From: Hydrogenophilales bacterium
GTDB taxonomy: Bacteria > Pseudomonadota > Gammaproteobacteria > Burkholderiales > Thiobacillaceae
DNA length: 64,000 nucleotides
Assembly: GCA_016719465.1 (NCBI GenBank)
Contig: JADJYY010000004.1
Coordinates: 11,846-75,845, forward strand
Direction: 5' to 3'
Program-made: the position numbers and the translations under genes
Shown: piece after piece, positions 9,319 to 19,555 of the stretch
How positions within the stretch are numbered: the stretch's first letter is position 1
Layout: every line of letters starts with the position of its first letter
Notes under the pieces: generated by a model
Databases searched by the model: none
Seen by the model: the letters and a program-made list of their open reading frames with translations, nothing else
Told to the model about the DNA's origin: nothing

Positions 9319-10515
9319 TCATCGGGACAGGGTTTTCCTGAACAACCCGGTCAGCGCCTCGACTCGCGTGTCCCAGCTGTTGGCTTCCGCGTAAGCGCGG
9401 ATGGCTTGTCCATCCCATCCCCGCCGTAAAGCCCGGTCCAACGCGGCAGTCAGGGCCGCCTGATCATCGAATGGCACGATTTCCCCCAAATCCGGTTTGC
9501 ACACCACTTCGCGGTTGCCACCCACGTCGCTGGCCACCACCGGCAGGCCGCAGGCCATGGCTTCGAGGATGACGTTGGCCCAGCCTTCGTTGCGGGTGGA
9601 GAGCACAAAGATATCGGCGGCGGACAAGGGCCACTTGAGGTCATCCGGGGCAACCGGGCCGAGAAAATGAACCCGCTCGCCCAGGCCCAGGGCCACCGCC
9701 TGGTCCTTCAACGCCTGGGTCATGTCGCCTTCAGGACAGGGGCCGCCGACGACCAGGTAATGCAGGTCGGTATGTTGTTCCAGCAGGGCGGGCAGGCAGG
9801 CGATTACCCGATGGAAGCCCTTGCGCTCCACCAGGCCGCCGACGGTGACGAGCACCCTGGCCGTGTCGGGCAAGCCAAGGCGCCGGCGGGCTTCTCCCCG
9901 GGGAACGGGGGAGAAGCGATCGGCATCGACGCCATTGCCCACGACCTGGCCGCGCTCCCGGGCCAGGCCGAGGGAGCGGGCCAGCTGGCGCAGCGAATCC
10001 GACACGGTAATGACGAAGTCCGCGTCGCGGAAGACTTCCCGGAGTTTGGGCACCAGCGCCGGATTGCGGCTTTGCGGGACTTCCGTGCCGCGCAGGGTTA
10101 CGGTCACCGGCAGGCCCAGCCAGCGGCCCAGCTTGATGGCGGCGTGGCCGTCGGGGTAGGCGAAGTGGGCGTCGATAAGATTGTGGCCCCGTGCCTTGAG
10201 GCGACGCAGCGTGGGGTAGCTGCCCAGCGCCATGAACAGGCTGTCCAGGCCGCGAAACAAACCGGGAATGGCCAGGAAGCGGGGAAAGTGCACCTCGACC
10301 CCCGCCTGGGTTTCCATGGGCGCGGGCATGGGCCGGTAATGGGGGCGAAAGCGCCGGATCAGGCCTTGGCCGGGAAACCAGGGCTTGGGCGAGACCACCA
10401 CCAGCGGCAGGCGCTTGCCGACGCGAAACATGCGCTCGCGAATGAACAACCCAGCCGTGGGCTGGGTTGAGTTTGGGAAGAGGCTGGAGAAGACCACGAG
10501 ACGTGGTTCGGTCAT
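9319..10515 (-). CDS. Glycosyltransferase family 4
   Basis: 398 residues with GT-B architecture. The N-terminal half contains VVVSPKPWFPGQ and the TLRGTEVP loop. The C-terminal half has VTVGGLVERKGFHRVI (nucleotide-binding side) and NEGWANVILEAMACGLPVVA, the E-x7-E region that holds the sugar nucleotide. It is cytoplasmic and would add one sugar to the lipid-linked repeat. It overlaps the next upstream glycosyltransferase gene by 4 bases (ATGA), implying translational coupling. Donor and acceptor are unknown. Confidence 0.88.
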   Translation of the reverse strand: MTEPRLVVFSSLFPNSTQPTAGLFIRERMFRVGKRLPLVVVSPKPWFPGQGLIRRFRPHYRPMPAPMETQAGVEVHFPRFLAIPGLFRGLDSLFMALGSYPTLRRLKARGHNLIDAHFAYPDGHAAIKLGRWLGLPVTVTLRGTEVPQSRNPALVPKLREVFRDADFVITVSDSLRQLARSLGLARERGQVVGNGVDADRFSPVPRGEARRRLGLPDTARVLVTVGGLVERKGFHRVIACLPALLEQHTDLHYLVVGGPCPEGDMTQALKDQAVALGLGERVHFLGPVAPDDLKWPLSAADIFVLSTRNEGWANVILEAMACGLPVVASDVGGNREVVCKPDLGEIVPFDDQAALTAALDRALRRGWDGQAIRAYAEANSWDTRVEALTGLFRKTLSR

Positions 10516-11786
10516 AGGGAACGCCCCAGCGCGCGACCATAGATGGCCTTGTAGTTGGCGATGCTCCTCGCCCAGTTGCGCTCGGTTTCCACGAAATACC
10601 GGCCGTTGGCGCGCATGGCCGTGCCCTCGTCCGGCAGGCTGAGGGCGGCGACGGCCTTGGCGACCAGATCATTCACGTCGCCGGCGCGGAACAGCACGCC
10701 GGTCTTGCCGTCCTCGATGAGTTCCTTGTGGCCGCCCACGTCGGAGGCGATGAGCAAATGTCCCTGGGCCATGGCTTCCAGGGGCTTCAGGGGCGTGACC
10801 AGTTCGGTCAGGCGCATGGGATGGCGCGGGTAGGCGAGCAAATCGACCAGGTCGTAATAGCGGCTGACTTCGCCGTGGGGCACGCGGCCGACGAAGACGA
10901 CCTTGTCGGCGACGCCCATAGACGCGGCCTGGGCCTTGAGATTGGCTTCCTGGGGGCCGCCACCCACCAGAAGCAGGCGCACGTCCGGGGCTTTCGCCAG
11001 GATGCCGGGCAGGGCGGCGATCAGCATATCCAGGCCTTCATAGGCATAGAAGGAACCGAGAAAGCCGATGATCCGGCAGCCAGCAAGGCCCAGTCCGGCC
11101 TTGAGTTCGGGGTCCGGACCGGTGCTGAGGCTGAAGTGCTCGATGTCCACGGCGTTGGGCACCGTGCCGATCTTGTCCCCGGGAATACCGCGGGCGATGA
11201 GATCGTTGCGCAGGCCCTGGCAGATGGTCACCACCTGGCTGGCGCGTTGGACCGCGCGGGTTTCCATGGTTTTGGTGAGGCGATAGCGCAGCCCGTCTTC
11301 CTTCTGGGTGCCGTGGTCGACGGCGGCGTCTTCCCAGAAGGCGCGGATTTCATAGACCACCGGAATGCCCAGCTTCTCGCCCACATGGATGGCGGGCCAG
11401 GCGTTGAGCACCGGCGAATGGGCGTGCAGCAGGTCGGGCTTCAACTCCCGCGCCAGACCGAGCAGGCGTTGTTCGGTGGCCCGCATGAAGGCCCATTGGT
11501 TGAGCACCGGCAGGCGGCTGGCGAGACCCGTCGGTTGCGGCGTACGGAAGAATCGCAGGCCATCGGCCTCTTCTTCCGCGACGCTGCAGTTCTCCCCGCA
11601 AGGGGGACGCCGGATTCGTAAGGCGGTGGAACCGCCAACGACTCCGCTGACTTGCTTGGGGCTGGTGACATGGAAGGTTTCCCAGCCCAGCTTGCGCTGC
11701 TGGCGCAGGATATTGGCGCTGCGGAAGGTGTAGCCGGAATGCAGCGGCAGGGAGTGGTCGAAGACGTGGAGGATGCGCAGGGTCAT
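10512..11786 (-). CDS. Exosortase A-associated glycosyltransferase (GT4, TIGR04063-like)
   Basis: 424 residues from ATG 11786, chosen because it overlaps the stop of the upstream amidotransferase gene as ATGA and starts directly on the conserved RILHVFDHSLPLHSGYTFR segment. The GT-B C-terminal half shows FLGSFYAYEGLDMLI and TPLKPLEAMAQGHLLIASD. The family is characteristic of XrtA loci. An unusual stretch at about residues 46-70 (including GGSTALRIRRPPCGEN) is encoded by DNA with inverted repeats (about 11585-11640) and looks like an in-frame insertion. The remaining length and motifs are normal. Confidence 0.88.
   Translation of the reverse strand: MTLRILHVFDHSLPLHSGYTFRSANILRQQRKLGWETFHVTSPKQVSGVVGGSTALRIRRPPCGENCSVAEEEADGLRFFRTPQPTGLASRLPVLNQWAFMRATEQRLLGLARELKPDLLHAHSPVLNAWPAIHVGEKLGIPVVYEIRAFWEDAAVDHGTQKEDGLRYRLTKTMETRAVQRASQVVTICQGLRNDLIARGIPGDKIGTVPNAVDIEHFSLSTGPDPELKAGLGLAGCRIIGFLGSFYAYEGLDMLIAALPGILAKAPDVRLLLVGGGPQEANLKAQAASMGVADKVVFVGRVPHGEVSRYYDLVDLLAYPRHPMRLTELVTPLKPLEAMAQGHLLIASDVGGHKELIEDGKTGVLFRAGDVNDLVAKAVAALSLPDEGTAMRANGRYFVETERNWARSIANYKAIYGRALGRSL
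11585..11640. repeat. Probable palindromic insertion within a glycosyltransferase gene
   Basis: On the coding strand the segment carries GGCGGTTCCACCGCC and CCCCTTGCGGGG, two short inverted repeats, in a place where the protein departs from its family pattern. It keeps the reading frame. It may be a small non-coding repeat captured in frame, as with Rickettsia palindromic elements, but no second copy of the same sequence is visible here. Confidence 0.4.
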
Positions 11787-13687
11787 GCGTGTTTTTCGTT
11801 CTGACGGAGGAAGGCCTCGAACATGTACAGGGACCACAGGGAGGCGCTGTAGTCACGTATGCCCCGGGCGTGGTCGTCCGCCATGCGCTTGAGGAAGGCC
11901 ATGTCGAACAGGCTGGTGTCGGCCATGCGCTGGGAGGTGAGGGCCGCGTAGAGCTTGTCCTTCAACGGCCCCCGGAACCACTCGGCCAGGGGGATGGAGA
12001 AGCCCATCTTGCGGCGGTACATGATGTCGTGGGGCAGATGGGGCTCCAGGGCTTTCTTGAGCATGTACTTTCCCTCGGCGCCCTTGAGCTTGAAGTCCAC
12101 GGGCAAGCCGGAGACCCATTCCATCAGCTTGTGGTCCAGGAACGGCACCCGCACCTCCAGGGCGTGGGCCATGCTGGCCCGGTCCACCTTGGTGAGGATG
12201 TCACCCACCATGTACGTCTTCATGTCCAGGTACTGCACCTGGGAGACGGCATCGCCGTCCCGCACCGGGGAATGGGCGTGATGCCGGCGCAGCACCTCCA
12301 CCGCCCGGTAGCCGTTCAGGCGCCTCTTGAAGGCGGCGCTATAGACCTTGTCCCGCAACTCGTCGCCCATGACCGAGACGCCGTGGAAATAGCCCTCCAC
12401 CGTGTCCCGGGCCATGGCCTGGAAGGTGGTCTTGGCGCGCAAGACCTTGGGCGCCCAGTCCGCCTTGGGATAGACGCCACCGAGAAAGCCGAACAGGGGA
12501 CGGCGCACCCCGTAGGGCAGCAGGTGGCGCATGCGTTCCTCGTAGCCGTGCCAGCGGTAGCGGCGGTAGCCGGCGAAGTTCTCGTCGCCGCCGTCGCCGG
12601 ACAGGGCCACGGTGACGTCCTTGCGGGCCAGCTGGCAGACCCGGTAGGTGGGCATGGCGGAGGAGTCGGCGTAGGGCTCGTCGTACAGGCGGGCCAGTTC
12701 GTCCACCAGGCTGATGTCGTCGGATTCCACCAGGTTGATGTGGTGGTTGGTCTTGTAACGGTCGGCCACCTGTTTGGCGTAGGCGGACTCGTCGTACTTG
12801 GGGTCGGGGAAGGCGATGGAGCAGGTCTTCACCGGCTGGTCGGACAGACCCGCCATCATGGCCACCACGGCGGAAGAGTCCACGCCGCCGGAAAGGAAGG
12901 CCCCCAGGGGCACCTCGGCCACCATGCGGATCTTCACGGCCTCCCGGAAGCGCTCGATGAACTCGGATTCGGCGGCTTCCAGGCTCATGGGGGCCAGGGG
13001 CTGGAAGGGCACGTCCCAGTATTCCTCGGTGGCCGGCACGGGCTGGCCCCGGCGGATCAGCAGGCGGTGACCGGGGGGCATCTTCAGGGCCGACTTGTAG
13101 ATGGTGCGGGGCTCGGGCACGTAGCCGTAGCCGAAGTAGTCCTCCACCGCCTCGTCGTCGATGTCGCGGCGGAAGCCGGGCCAGGCCGTGAGGGTCTTGA
13201 GCTCGGAGCCGAACACCAGAAAGCCCTCGTCGGTGACGGCATAGTGCAGGGGTTTCACCCCCAGACGATCCCGGGCCATGAAGAACACCTGCTGCTTCCG
13301 GTCCCACAGGGCGAAGGCGAACATGCCGCGGAAGTGGTGCACGCAATCCACGCCCCATTGCTCCCAGGCGTGGACGATGGTCTCCGTGTCGGAGCGGGTC
13401 TTGAAGGTATGGCCCAGGGCGGTGAGTTCCGGGATGAGGTCCACGAAGTTGTAGATCTCGCCGTTGAACACCACGGCCACCGTGCCGTCCTCGTTGAACA
13501 TGGGCTGCTGGCCGGCGGCGATGTCGATGATGGACAGGCGGCGATGGCCGAAGCCCAGGCCCGGTTCCAGGTACAGGCCCGCCTCGTCGGGGCCGCGATG
13601 CCACTGCATGTCGTTGATGCGGCCCAGCACGTCCCGGTCGATGGGGCGCTGGTCACGCAGGTCGAAAATTCCGGTGATGCCGCACAT
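11783..13687 (-). CDS. XrtA-associated amidotransferase (asparagine synthase type)
   Basis: 634 residues. Cys2 (MCGITGIF) is the N-terminal nucleophile of class II glutamine amidotransferases, with RGPDEAG and FNGEIYNF also conserved. The synthase domain has the pyrophosphatase loop SGGVDSS at 266-272. The family (TIGR03108-like) is a regular member of exosortase A loci, where it is thought to amidate a sugar acid or a peptide-linked group of the polysaccharide rather than make free asparagine. It heads a block of genes joined by ATGA overlaps. Confidence 0.92.
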   Translation of the reverse strand: MCGITGIFDLRDQRPIDRDVLGRINDMQWHRGPDEAGLYLEPGLGFGHRRLSIIDIAAGQQPMFNEDGTVAVVFNGEIYNFVDLIPELTALGHTFKTRSDTETIVHAWEQWGVDCVHHFRGMFAFALWDRKQQVFFMARDRLGVKPLHYAVTDEGFLVFGSELKTLTAWPGFRRDIDDEAVEDYFGYGYVPEPRTIYKSALKMPPGHRLLIRRGQPVPATEEYWDVPFQPLAPMSLEAAESEFIERFREAVKIRMVAEVPLGAFLSGGVDSSAVVAMMAGLSDQPVKTCSIAFPDPKYDESAYAKQVADRYKTNHHINLVESDDISLVDELARLYDEPYADSSAMPTYRVCQLARKDVTVALSGDGGDENFAGYRRYRWHGYEERMRHLLPYGVRRPLFGFLGGVYPKADWAPKVLRAKTTFQAMARDTVEGYFHGVSVMGDELRDKVYSAAFKRRLNGYRAVEVLRRHHAHSPVRDGDAVSQVQYLDMKTYMVGDILTKVDRASMAHALEVRVPFLDHKLMEWVSGLPVDFKLKGAEGKYMLKKALEPHLPHDIMYRRKMGFSIPLAEWFRGPLKDKLYAALTSQRMADTSLFDMAFLKRMADDHARGIRDYSASLWSLYMFEAFLRQNEKHA

Positions 13688-13738
13688 GCTCGCTTGCCTC
13701 GTGGTTCTCGCTGTTATTTCGGCCGGAACGCGTGAAAC

Positions 13739-14968
13739 TTAAGCGCGCGGCATGACGGCTTGATGAGCCGCCTGATAAGTCGCCTGATAGGCCGCCGTCA
13801 TGTGCGCCAGCGAGAAATCCCGCTCGACCCGCGCCCGCGCCGCGACACCCTCCCGCACGATGCGCGCGGGATCGGCGGCGTAATCCATCAGGATGCGCGC
13901 CAGGGATGCGCTGTCCCCCGGCTCGAACAAGGTTCCGGTTTCCCCGCTGACGACGAGTTCCGTATTGCCACCCACCGCCGTGGCCACAACCGGCAACCCG
14001 GTGCTCATGGCCTCCAGGATGGTGTTGGAGATGCCCTCGCCCAGGGACGGCAGCACGAACAGATCCATTGCGCGCAGGAGTTCCGGCGTGTCATTCCGGT
14101 TGCCGGCCAGCCATGCCCGGGCGGCCAGGCCGGCCTGGTCCAGCAACGCCTGACACGCCGCGCGCGCCGGGCCGTCGCCGACCAGGAGCAGGCGCAGGCC
14201 GGATTTTGCCCCGCCTGGGCCGCACGCCTGGATGAAGGCCCGCACCAGGGTCGGGTAGTCCTTAACCGCCGCCATGCGGCCGACGCTGCCGATCACGCAG
14301 GTGGCGCCGTCGAGCAGGCGCTCCAGTTCCTCCCCCACGGGCGTGGGTGGACGAGAGAGGGAAGTACCCGGCTCCTCTGCCCACCCCTCCCCGCTGGCGG
14401 GGAGGGGGCCAATATCGGAACGGGGATGGAACTTGTCGCTGTCGACGCCGTTGTAGATCTGGGCAAGGCGAGTCGCGGAAACCCCCACGGTGGCCCTGAG
14501 CCAGTTTTCCAGATCGCGGCTGACCGTGATGTAGCGATGCACCAGGGGGCGGGCGGCGCGGCGCAACAGGTTGTATTTCCAGTTCTTGCCTTCCAGGTCG
14601 AACACGTCGCGGCCATGTTCGCCATGCACCCGGGCCGGCACGCGGGCGACGGTCGCCACGAACTGGGCTTCCAGCGCGTTCAGGTTGCGGGTGTGGACGA
14701 TGGCCGGGCGCAGTTCGCGCAGCAGGCGATAGAGACGGCGCATCCAGGAAAAATCGTGGCCGGGCCGCTTGTTCAGGTCGAAAAACAGCACGTCGTCACG
14801 CTGGATGCGCTGGCGAAAATCGGTATGGTCGGTGAGGCTGATGATGGCATGGCGATACTGGTCCGCCGGCAGGCGGTTGATCAGGTTCACCACGCCGTTC
14901 TCCATGCCGCCGGTGCCGAAGTGATACACCACATGGGCGATCAGGACCGGCGCATCCTCACCACTCAC
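13739..14968 (-). CDS. XrtA-associated glycosyltransferase (TIGR03088-like, GT4)
   Basis: 409 residues. The N-terminus HVVYHFGTGGMENGVVNLIN, HGEHGRDVFDLEGKNWKY in the middle, and GRMAAVKDYPTLVRAF and EGISNTILEAMSTGLPVVAT in the second half match the XrtA glycosyltransferase family. Residues about 185-214 are atypical (GPLPASGEGWAEEP and so on) and are encoded by a palindromic repeat inserted in frame at about 14327-14416. The start overlaps the xrtA stop codon (ATGA at 14965-14968). Confidence 0.9.
   Translation of the reverse strand: MSGEDAPVLIAHVVYHFGTGGMENGVVNLINRLPADQYRHAIISLTDHTDFRQRIQRDDVLFFDLNKRPGHDFSWMRRLYRLLRELRPAIVHTRNLNALEAQFVATVARVPARVHGEHGRDVFDLEGKNWKYNLLRRAARPLVHRYITVSRDLENWLRATVGVSATRLAQIYNGVDSDKFHPRSDIGPLPASGEGWAEEPGTSLSRPPTPVGEELERLLDGATCVIGSVGRMAAVKDYPTLVRAFIQACGPGGAKSGLRLLLVGDGPARAACQALLDQAGLAARAWLAGNRNDTPELLRAMDLFVLPSLGEGISNTILEAMSTGLPVVATAVGGNTELVVSGETGTLFEPGDSASLARILMDYAADPARIVREGVAARARVERDFSLAHMTAAYQATYQAAHQAVMPRA
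14327..14416. repeat. Palindromic element inserted in frame within a glycosyltransferase gene
   Basis: The segment holds a strong inverted repeat, CCCTCCCC-GCTGGC-GGGGAGGG, and a second CCCACGGGCGTGGG hairpin. This type of GC-rich palindrome is usually intergenic. Here it encodes about 30 extra residues between the acceptor and donor domains without breaking the frame, which recalls the protein-coding palindromic elements of Rickettsia. Confidence 0.6.
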
Positions 14969-16472
14969 GGCTTTCCAGCCTGATCCATCTGTTCATCCAG
15001 GGCTGCCTTGTGGGCCGCCAGGAACTCCCCGAGGGTGGCGGCCGCGGCTTTGGCATCCTCGGTGTACGGGGTGGCGACGATGATCGCCGCGGCTTCATCC
15101 GGCCGCCCCATCAGCTTGGCCAGGGCGAGATCCAGCTTGGCCCGGTAGGGATTGATGCCGTCCGTGCCCCGGATGCGGTGCCATTGCCAGACCAGGATGC
15201 GCTGGGCGCCGCCCTGGCCCATGAGCCCGGATTCCGCCATGGGCAGGGGTTTTCCGGCGATCTCGGTCTGGGTTACCGTCCGGCGCATGTTGCGCCACTC
15301 CGGATGCTTCTCGGGAATCATGAAGTTCTGGGAATTGATCAGTTCCGCGTCCTGGCGCTGGGCGCCGTACCAGGCCACGAACACCATCACCTGGCGATCG
15401 TCCTTGCGGTAGTGGCCCAGCAACTTGCGGTCCATGCCGATCCAGTGGGGTTCCCAGGTTGAGAACGGCGCTTCCACCCGCTGCCAGCCCTGGGCCGGCG
15501 CCGGCAGGGCCAGGGTCGGCGTAGCGATGGCGCGGCCGCCGAGATAGCCCTCGTACAGGGGGAACAGCGCCAGCAGCGCCCCCAGCGCCGCGGCCTGGAC
15601 GTAGGCCGGCCTGGCCACCACGGCCGGCGGCGGCGGCGGGGCATCGTCCAGGTCCTCGCGCCAGATCAGGCCGACCCAGAACATGGCCAGCATGACGATG
15701 CCGAACCAGACCCAGCCGTAGATGAAGTGGTCCACGCCCAGGGCCAGCTTCATGTCGGAATAATGGGCGATGAGGACGATGAGGGTGGCGCGCATGCCGT
15801 TGGCGAAGATGGGCACGATGACCGCCGCCAGGCTGAAGGCGACGCGCTTCCAGAGCGTGCGGTAGGTCAGGTAGGCGTAGAGCACGCCCAGGGTGATGGA
15901 GGCGATCAGGTAGCGCAGGCCGGAGCAGCCTTCCACCACGCTCCACTCCCCCGACGGCAGGCTGAAGAAGGTGCCTTCGCGGTGGACCGGGATGCCGATG
16001 AGCTGGACGGCGGCGACGGTGAAGTCCGCCGTGAACTCGATCATGTGGGGAATCAGGCCCTCGCCGTTGGGCACCATGAGCAGCAGGAAGGCCAGGGGAA
16101 AGGCCGCCGCGCGCAGCATGGCCAGGCCCATGAGCAGCCAGACCGTGGCCACCAGGATGCCCACCAGGGCGTATTGCTCGATGACCAGCACGCCGCCGAT
16201 CCGGGCCGCGAGCCAGCCCAGACCGAGGAGAAGGATGACGCCCAGGGCGCGCCAGTCGGGGGCGGTGGTCACGCCGGCCAGCACATGCCGGTTGCGCCAG
16301 GTCAGCCAGAGGGCGATGGGCAGGATGACGTAGCCATGGGCGAAGGTTTCCGAGCGTTCCCAGATCCGCGCCATGGACATGAAGGTGGGTTGCAGCAGGG
16401 CCGCCACCCCCAGCCAGGTCAGGGCCAGCAGCAGCACCGCCCGCCGCCAGCTGGTTCGCGCTTCGATTTCCA

Positions 16473-16476
<4 letters not shown>
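14965..16476 (-). CDS. xrtA: Exosortase A with fused EpsI-type domain
   Basis: 503 residues. The first 270 form the multi-spanning exosortase domain with the catalytic set Cys184 (VVEGCSGLRYL), Arg229 (NGMRATLIV) and His250 (GVDHFIYGWVWF). From about residue 300 a periplasmic EpsI-like domain follows (WIGMDRKLLGHYRK, then QNFMIPEKHPEW), as usual in XrtA. The enzyme is a cysteine transpeptidase-like sorting protease that cleaves PEP-CTERM signals and probably attaches the protein to a surface anchor. No PEP-CTERM protein is encoded in this window. Start and stop both overlap the neighbouring genes by 4 bases. Confidence 0.95.
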
Positions 16477-17654
<1,178 letters not shown>

Positions 17655-17663
17655 GGCGCGGCC

Positions 17664-18698
17664 TCAGCCCAGGTTCTTGACGATATGGGGCCCGAGGAAA
17701 TTGGTCAGCGCCAGCGGCATGCGCTGCCAGGCCTTGATGAACAGCCGGTACTTGGGGTTGTTGGGATTGTTCTCGGGCACCCGGTCGGCGCGCACCAGCT
17801 TGTAGCGGTAGTGCAGGGGCGTCGGCTCGAAGCCCCAGTTGCGCTTGAAGTCGTAGGGGCCGGTGCCCACCTTGCTGCGGCCATAGTCGAATACCCGCGC
17901 GCCCCGCTCGCAGGCCCGGCGCATCAGCTCCCAATACTTGAAGTCGTTGGCGGCCAGGTTGCGGGCTTCCAGGGCGTCGCCGGCATAGTAGGGCAGGATT
18001 TCGTCGCGGAAATGGAAGCTGAGGACGCCGCTGACCACCTTGCCCTCGGGCGAACGCACCAGGAGCACGTCGCAGTCCCGGCCGAAGACCTGGCGCAGCA
18101 GGGCGAAGTAGCGTTTGGGCAGGGCGGGCGTGCCGTGCCGCCGCACGTTGTCGGCGTAGACCGCGAAGAACCCGTCCACGCCGGTTTCCATGTCCACCCG
18201 CAGGTCGTTCTTGATGCCCTTGCGTACCATGGCGCGCTGCTTGCGCGGGATGGCCAGCATGTTCTTTTCCACGTCCGGGTCCAGTTCCTTGCGGAAGGTG
18301 ACGTAGAGCTCGGTGCCGGGCCAGTCGGCATGGGCCGGGGCATCCCGGTCGCGGTATTCCAGGTGGCCGACGCCGAGTCCGGCGGCAAGGTCCTGGGCAT
18401 GCTGGTCCAGGGCGGCGCGGGCCGGGGAGGTGGCGGCGGCGATGCCGCCGTAGACGCAAAACGGCGTGGACACCAGGCTGTGGCCGAACAGGCGGCTCTT
18501 CACCTCGACCAGGGGCAGCACGCCCTCGATGCGGCCCGCCCGCTCCGCCAGCAGGAAATGGCTGCGGTGGCCGAAGGCCTGTTCGATGACCCGCTTCCAG
18601 CCGAAACGATGGAAGAAGGTGGCTTCGGGAAGTCCCAGGACGAAGGCGTCCCAGGCGTCGGCGTCGCTGTCGCGGGCGGTTCGAACGATCAGGGTCAT
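17664..18698 (-). CDS. FemAB-like protein of the XrtA system
   Basis: 344 residues with two GNAT-like halves. Landmarks include FFHRFGWKRVIEQAFGH near the N-terminus, IPRKQRAMVRKGIKNDL in the middle and FDYGRSKVGTGPYDFKRNWG towards the end, matching the PEP-CTERM/XrtA FemAB family (TIGR03019-like). FemAB enzymes use aminoacyl-tRNA to add amino acids to cell-wall precursors. In XrtA loci the presumed role is attaching an amino acid to the glycan or its lipid carrier, which is not demonstrated. Its start overlaps the deacetylase stop. Confidence 0.9.
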   Translation of the reverse strand: MTLIVRTARDSDADAWDAFVLGLPEATFFHRFGWKRVIEQAFGHRSHFLLAERAGRIEGVLPLVEVKSRLFGHSLVSTPFCVYGGIAAATSPARAALDQHAQDLAAGLGVGHLEYRDRDAPAHADWPGTELYVTFRKELDPDVEKNMLAIPRKQRAMVRKGIKNDLRVDMETGVDGFFAVYADNVRRHGTPALPKRYFALLRQVFGRDCDVLLVRSPEGKVVSGVLSFHFRDEILPYYAGDALEARNLAANDFKYWELMRRACERGARVFDYGRSKVGTGPYDFKRNWGFEPTPLHYRYKLVRADRVPENNPNNPKYRLFIKAWQRMPLALTNFLGPHIVKNLG

Positions 18699-19549
18699 GC
18701 GGCGATTTCGTCGGCGTAGACCCGGTCGGCCCGGTCCCAGCGGAAATCACGGCACAACCGATCCAGCTTCCTTTCCATGCGCCCCAGGTTGACGTAATGG
18801 CGGAAGCGGCTTTTCAACGGGGCGCCGGCGACCCGGGGCTGGCCCGGGTCCACTTCCCAGGGATGGAAATAGAACACGGCGGGGCGCCGGTCCCGTCGGT
18901 TGACCTGGCTGATCAACCAGCGGGAGGCGGCATAGGGCAGCAGTCGGAAAAAGCCGCCACCCGCCGCGGGAAGGTTGCGCCCGCGCCAGTCCACCGTGGT
19001 GGGCGGCACTTCCAGCAGTCCGGGACAATGCTCAGGACGGTAGGGGAAGCGCGGGGCGTCCGGCATGCCGTAATGGTCGTGGGCGATGGGATAGATGCTG
19101 GAACTGTAGCGATGCCCGGCCTCCAGCAGGATATCCAGGGCCCACAGGTTGTCGTGGCCGATGGAGAAGCTGGGGGCGCGGTAGCCGGCCACGGCGGCGC
19201 CGCCGAGATCCTCCAGGAGGTGCTTGGCGCGCACCACGTCCTGGTGGAACTCGCGCCGGGAGAGGGCCGCCGCGCGCTGGTGGCCGTAACCGTGGCTAGC
19301 CAGTTCATGGCCGTTGTCGACGATGACCCGGACCACGCCCGGATAGCGCTCCGCGATCCAGCCCAGGGTGAAGAAGGTGGCGCGGATGCCGTGGCGCTCG
19401 AACAGGGCCAGGATGCGCTCCACGTTGGCCTCCACCCGGCAGGGCCAGCGTTCCCAGTCCCCCCGGGGGATGGTGTGTTCGAAGGCGCCGACCTGGAAGT
19501 AGTCCTCCACGTCCACGCTCATCACATTGGTGATGTGGGCGCCGCTCAT
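18695..19549 (-). CDS. XrtA-associated polysaccharide deacetylase (with DUF3473)
   Basis: 284 residues. The NodB-type barrel begins MSVDVEDYFQVGAFE, with the catalytic/metal Asp of SVDVEDY and a metal-binding HELASHGYGHQ motif. YRAPSFSIG and FYFHPWEVDPGQPR are typical of the exosortase-associated branch with a C-terminal DUF3473 region (about residues 150-284). It would remove N-acetyl groups from an amino sugar. WecB is encoded directly upstream, consistent with an N-acetyl-hexosamine in the polymer. No signal peptide is seen. Confidence 0.92.
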   Translation of the reverse strand: MSGAHITNVMSVDVEDYFQVGAFEHTIPRGDWERWPCRVEANVERILALFERHGIRATFFTLGWIAERYPGVVRVIVDNGHELASHGYGHQRAAALSRREFHQDVVRAKHLLEDLGGAAVAGYRAPSFSIGHDNLWALDILLEAGHRYSSSIYPIAHDHYGMPDAPRFPYRPEHCPGLLEVPPTTVDWRGRNLPAAGGGFFRLLPYAASRWLISQVNRRDRRPAVFYFHPWEVDPGQPRVAGAPLKSRFRHYVNLGRMERKLDRLCRDFRWDRADRVYADEIAA

Positions 19550-19555
19550 GATCCT

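Noticed and set aside
11789..13735. Long forward ORF of 648 codons opposite the amidotransferase gene
   Set aside because: It is the antisense frame of a well-conserved gene and has His/Gly/Ala-biased sequence with no recognisable domain.
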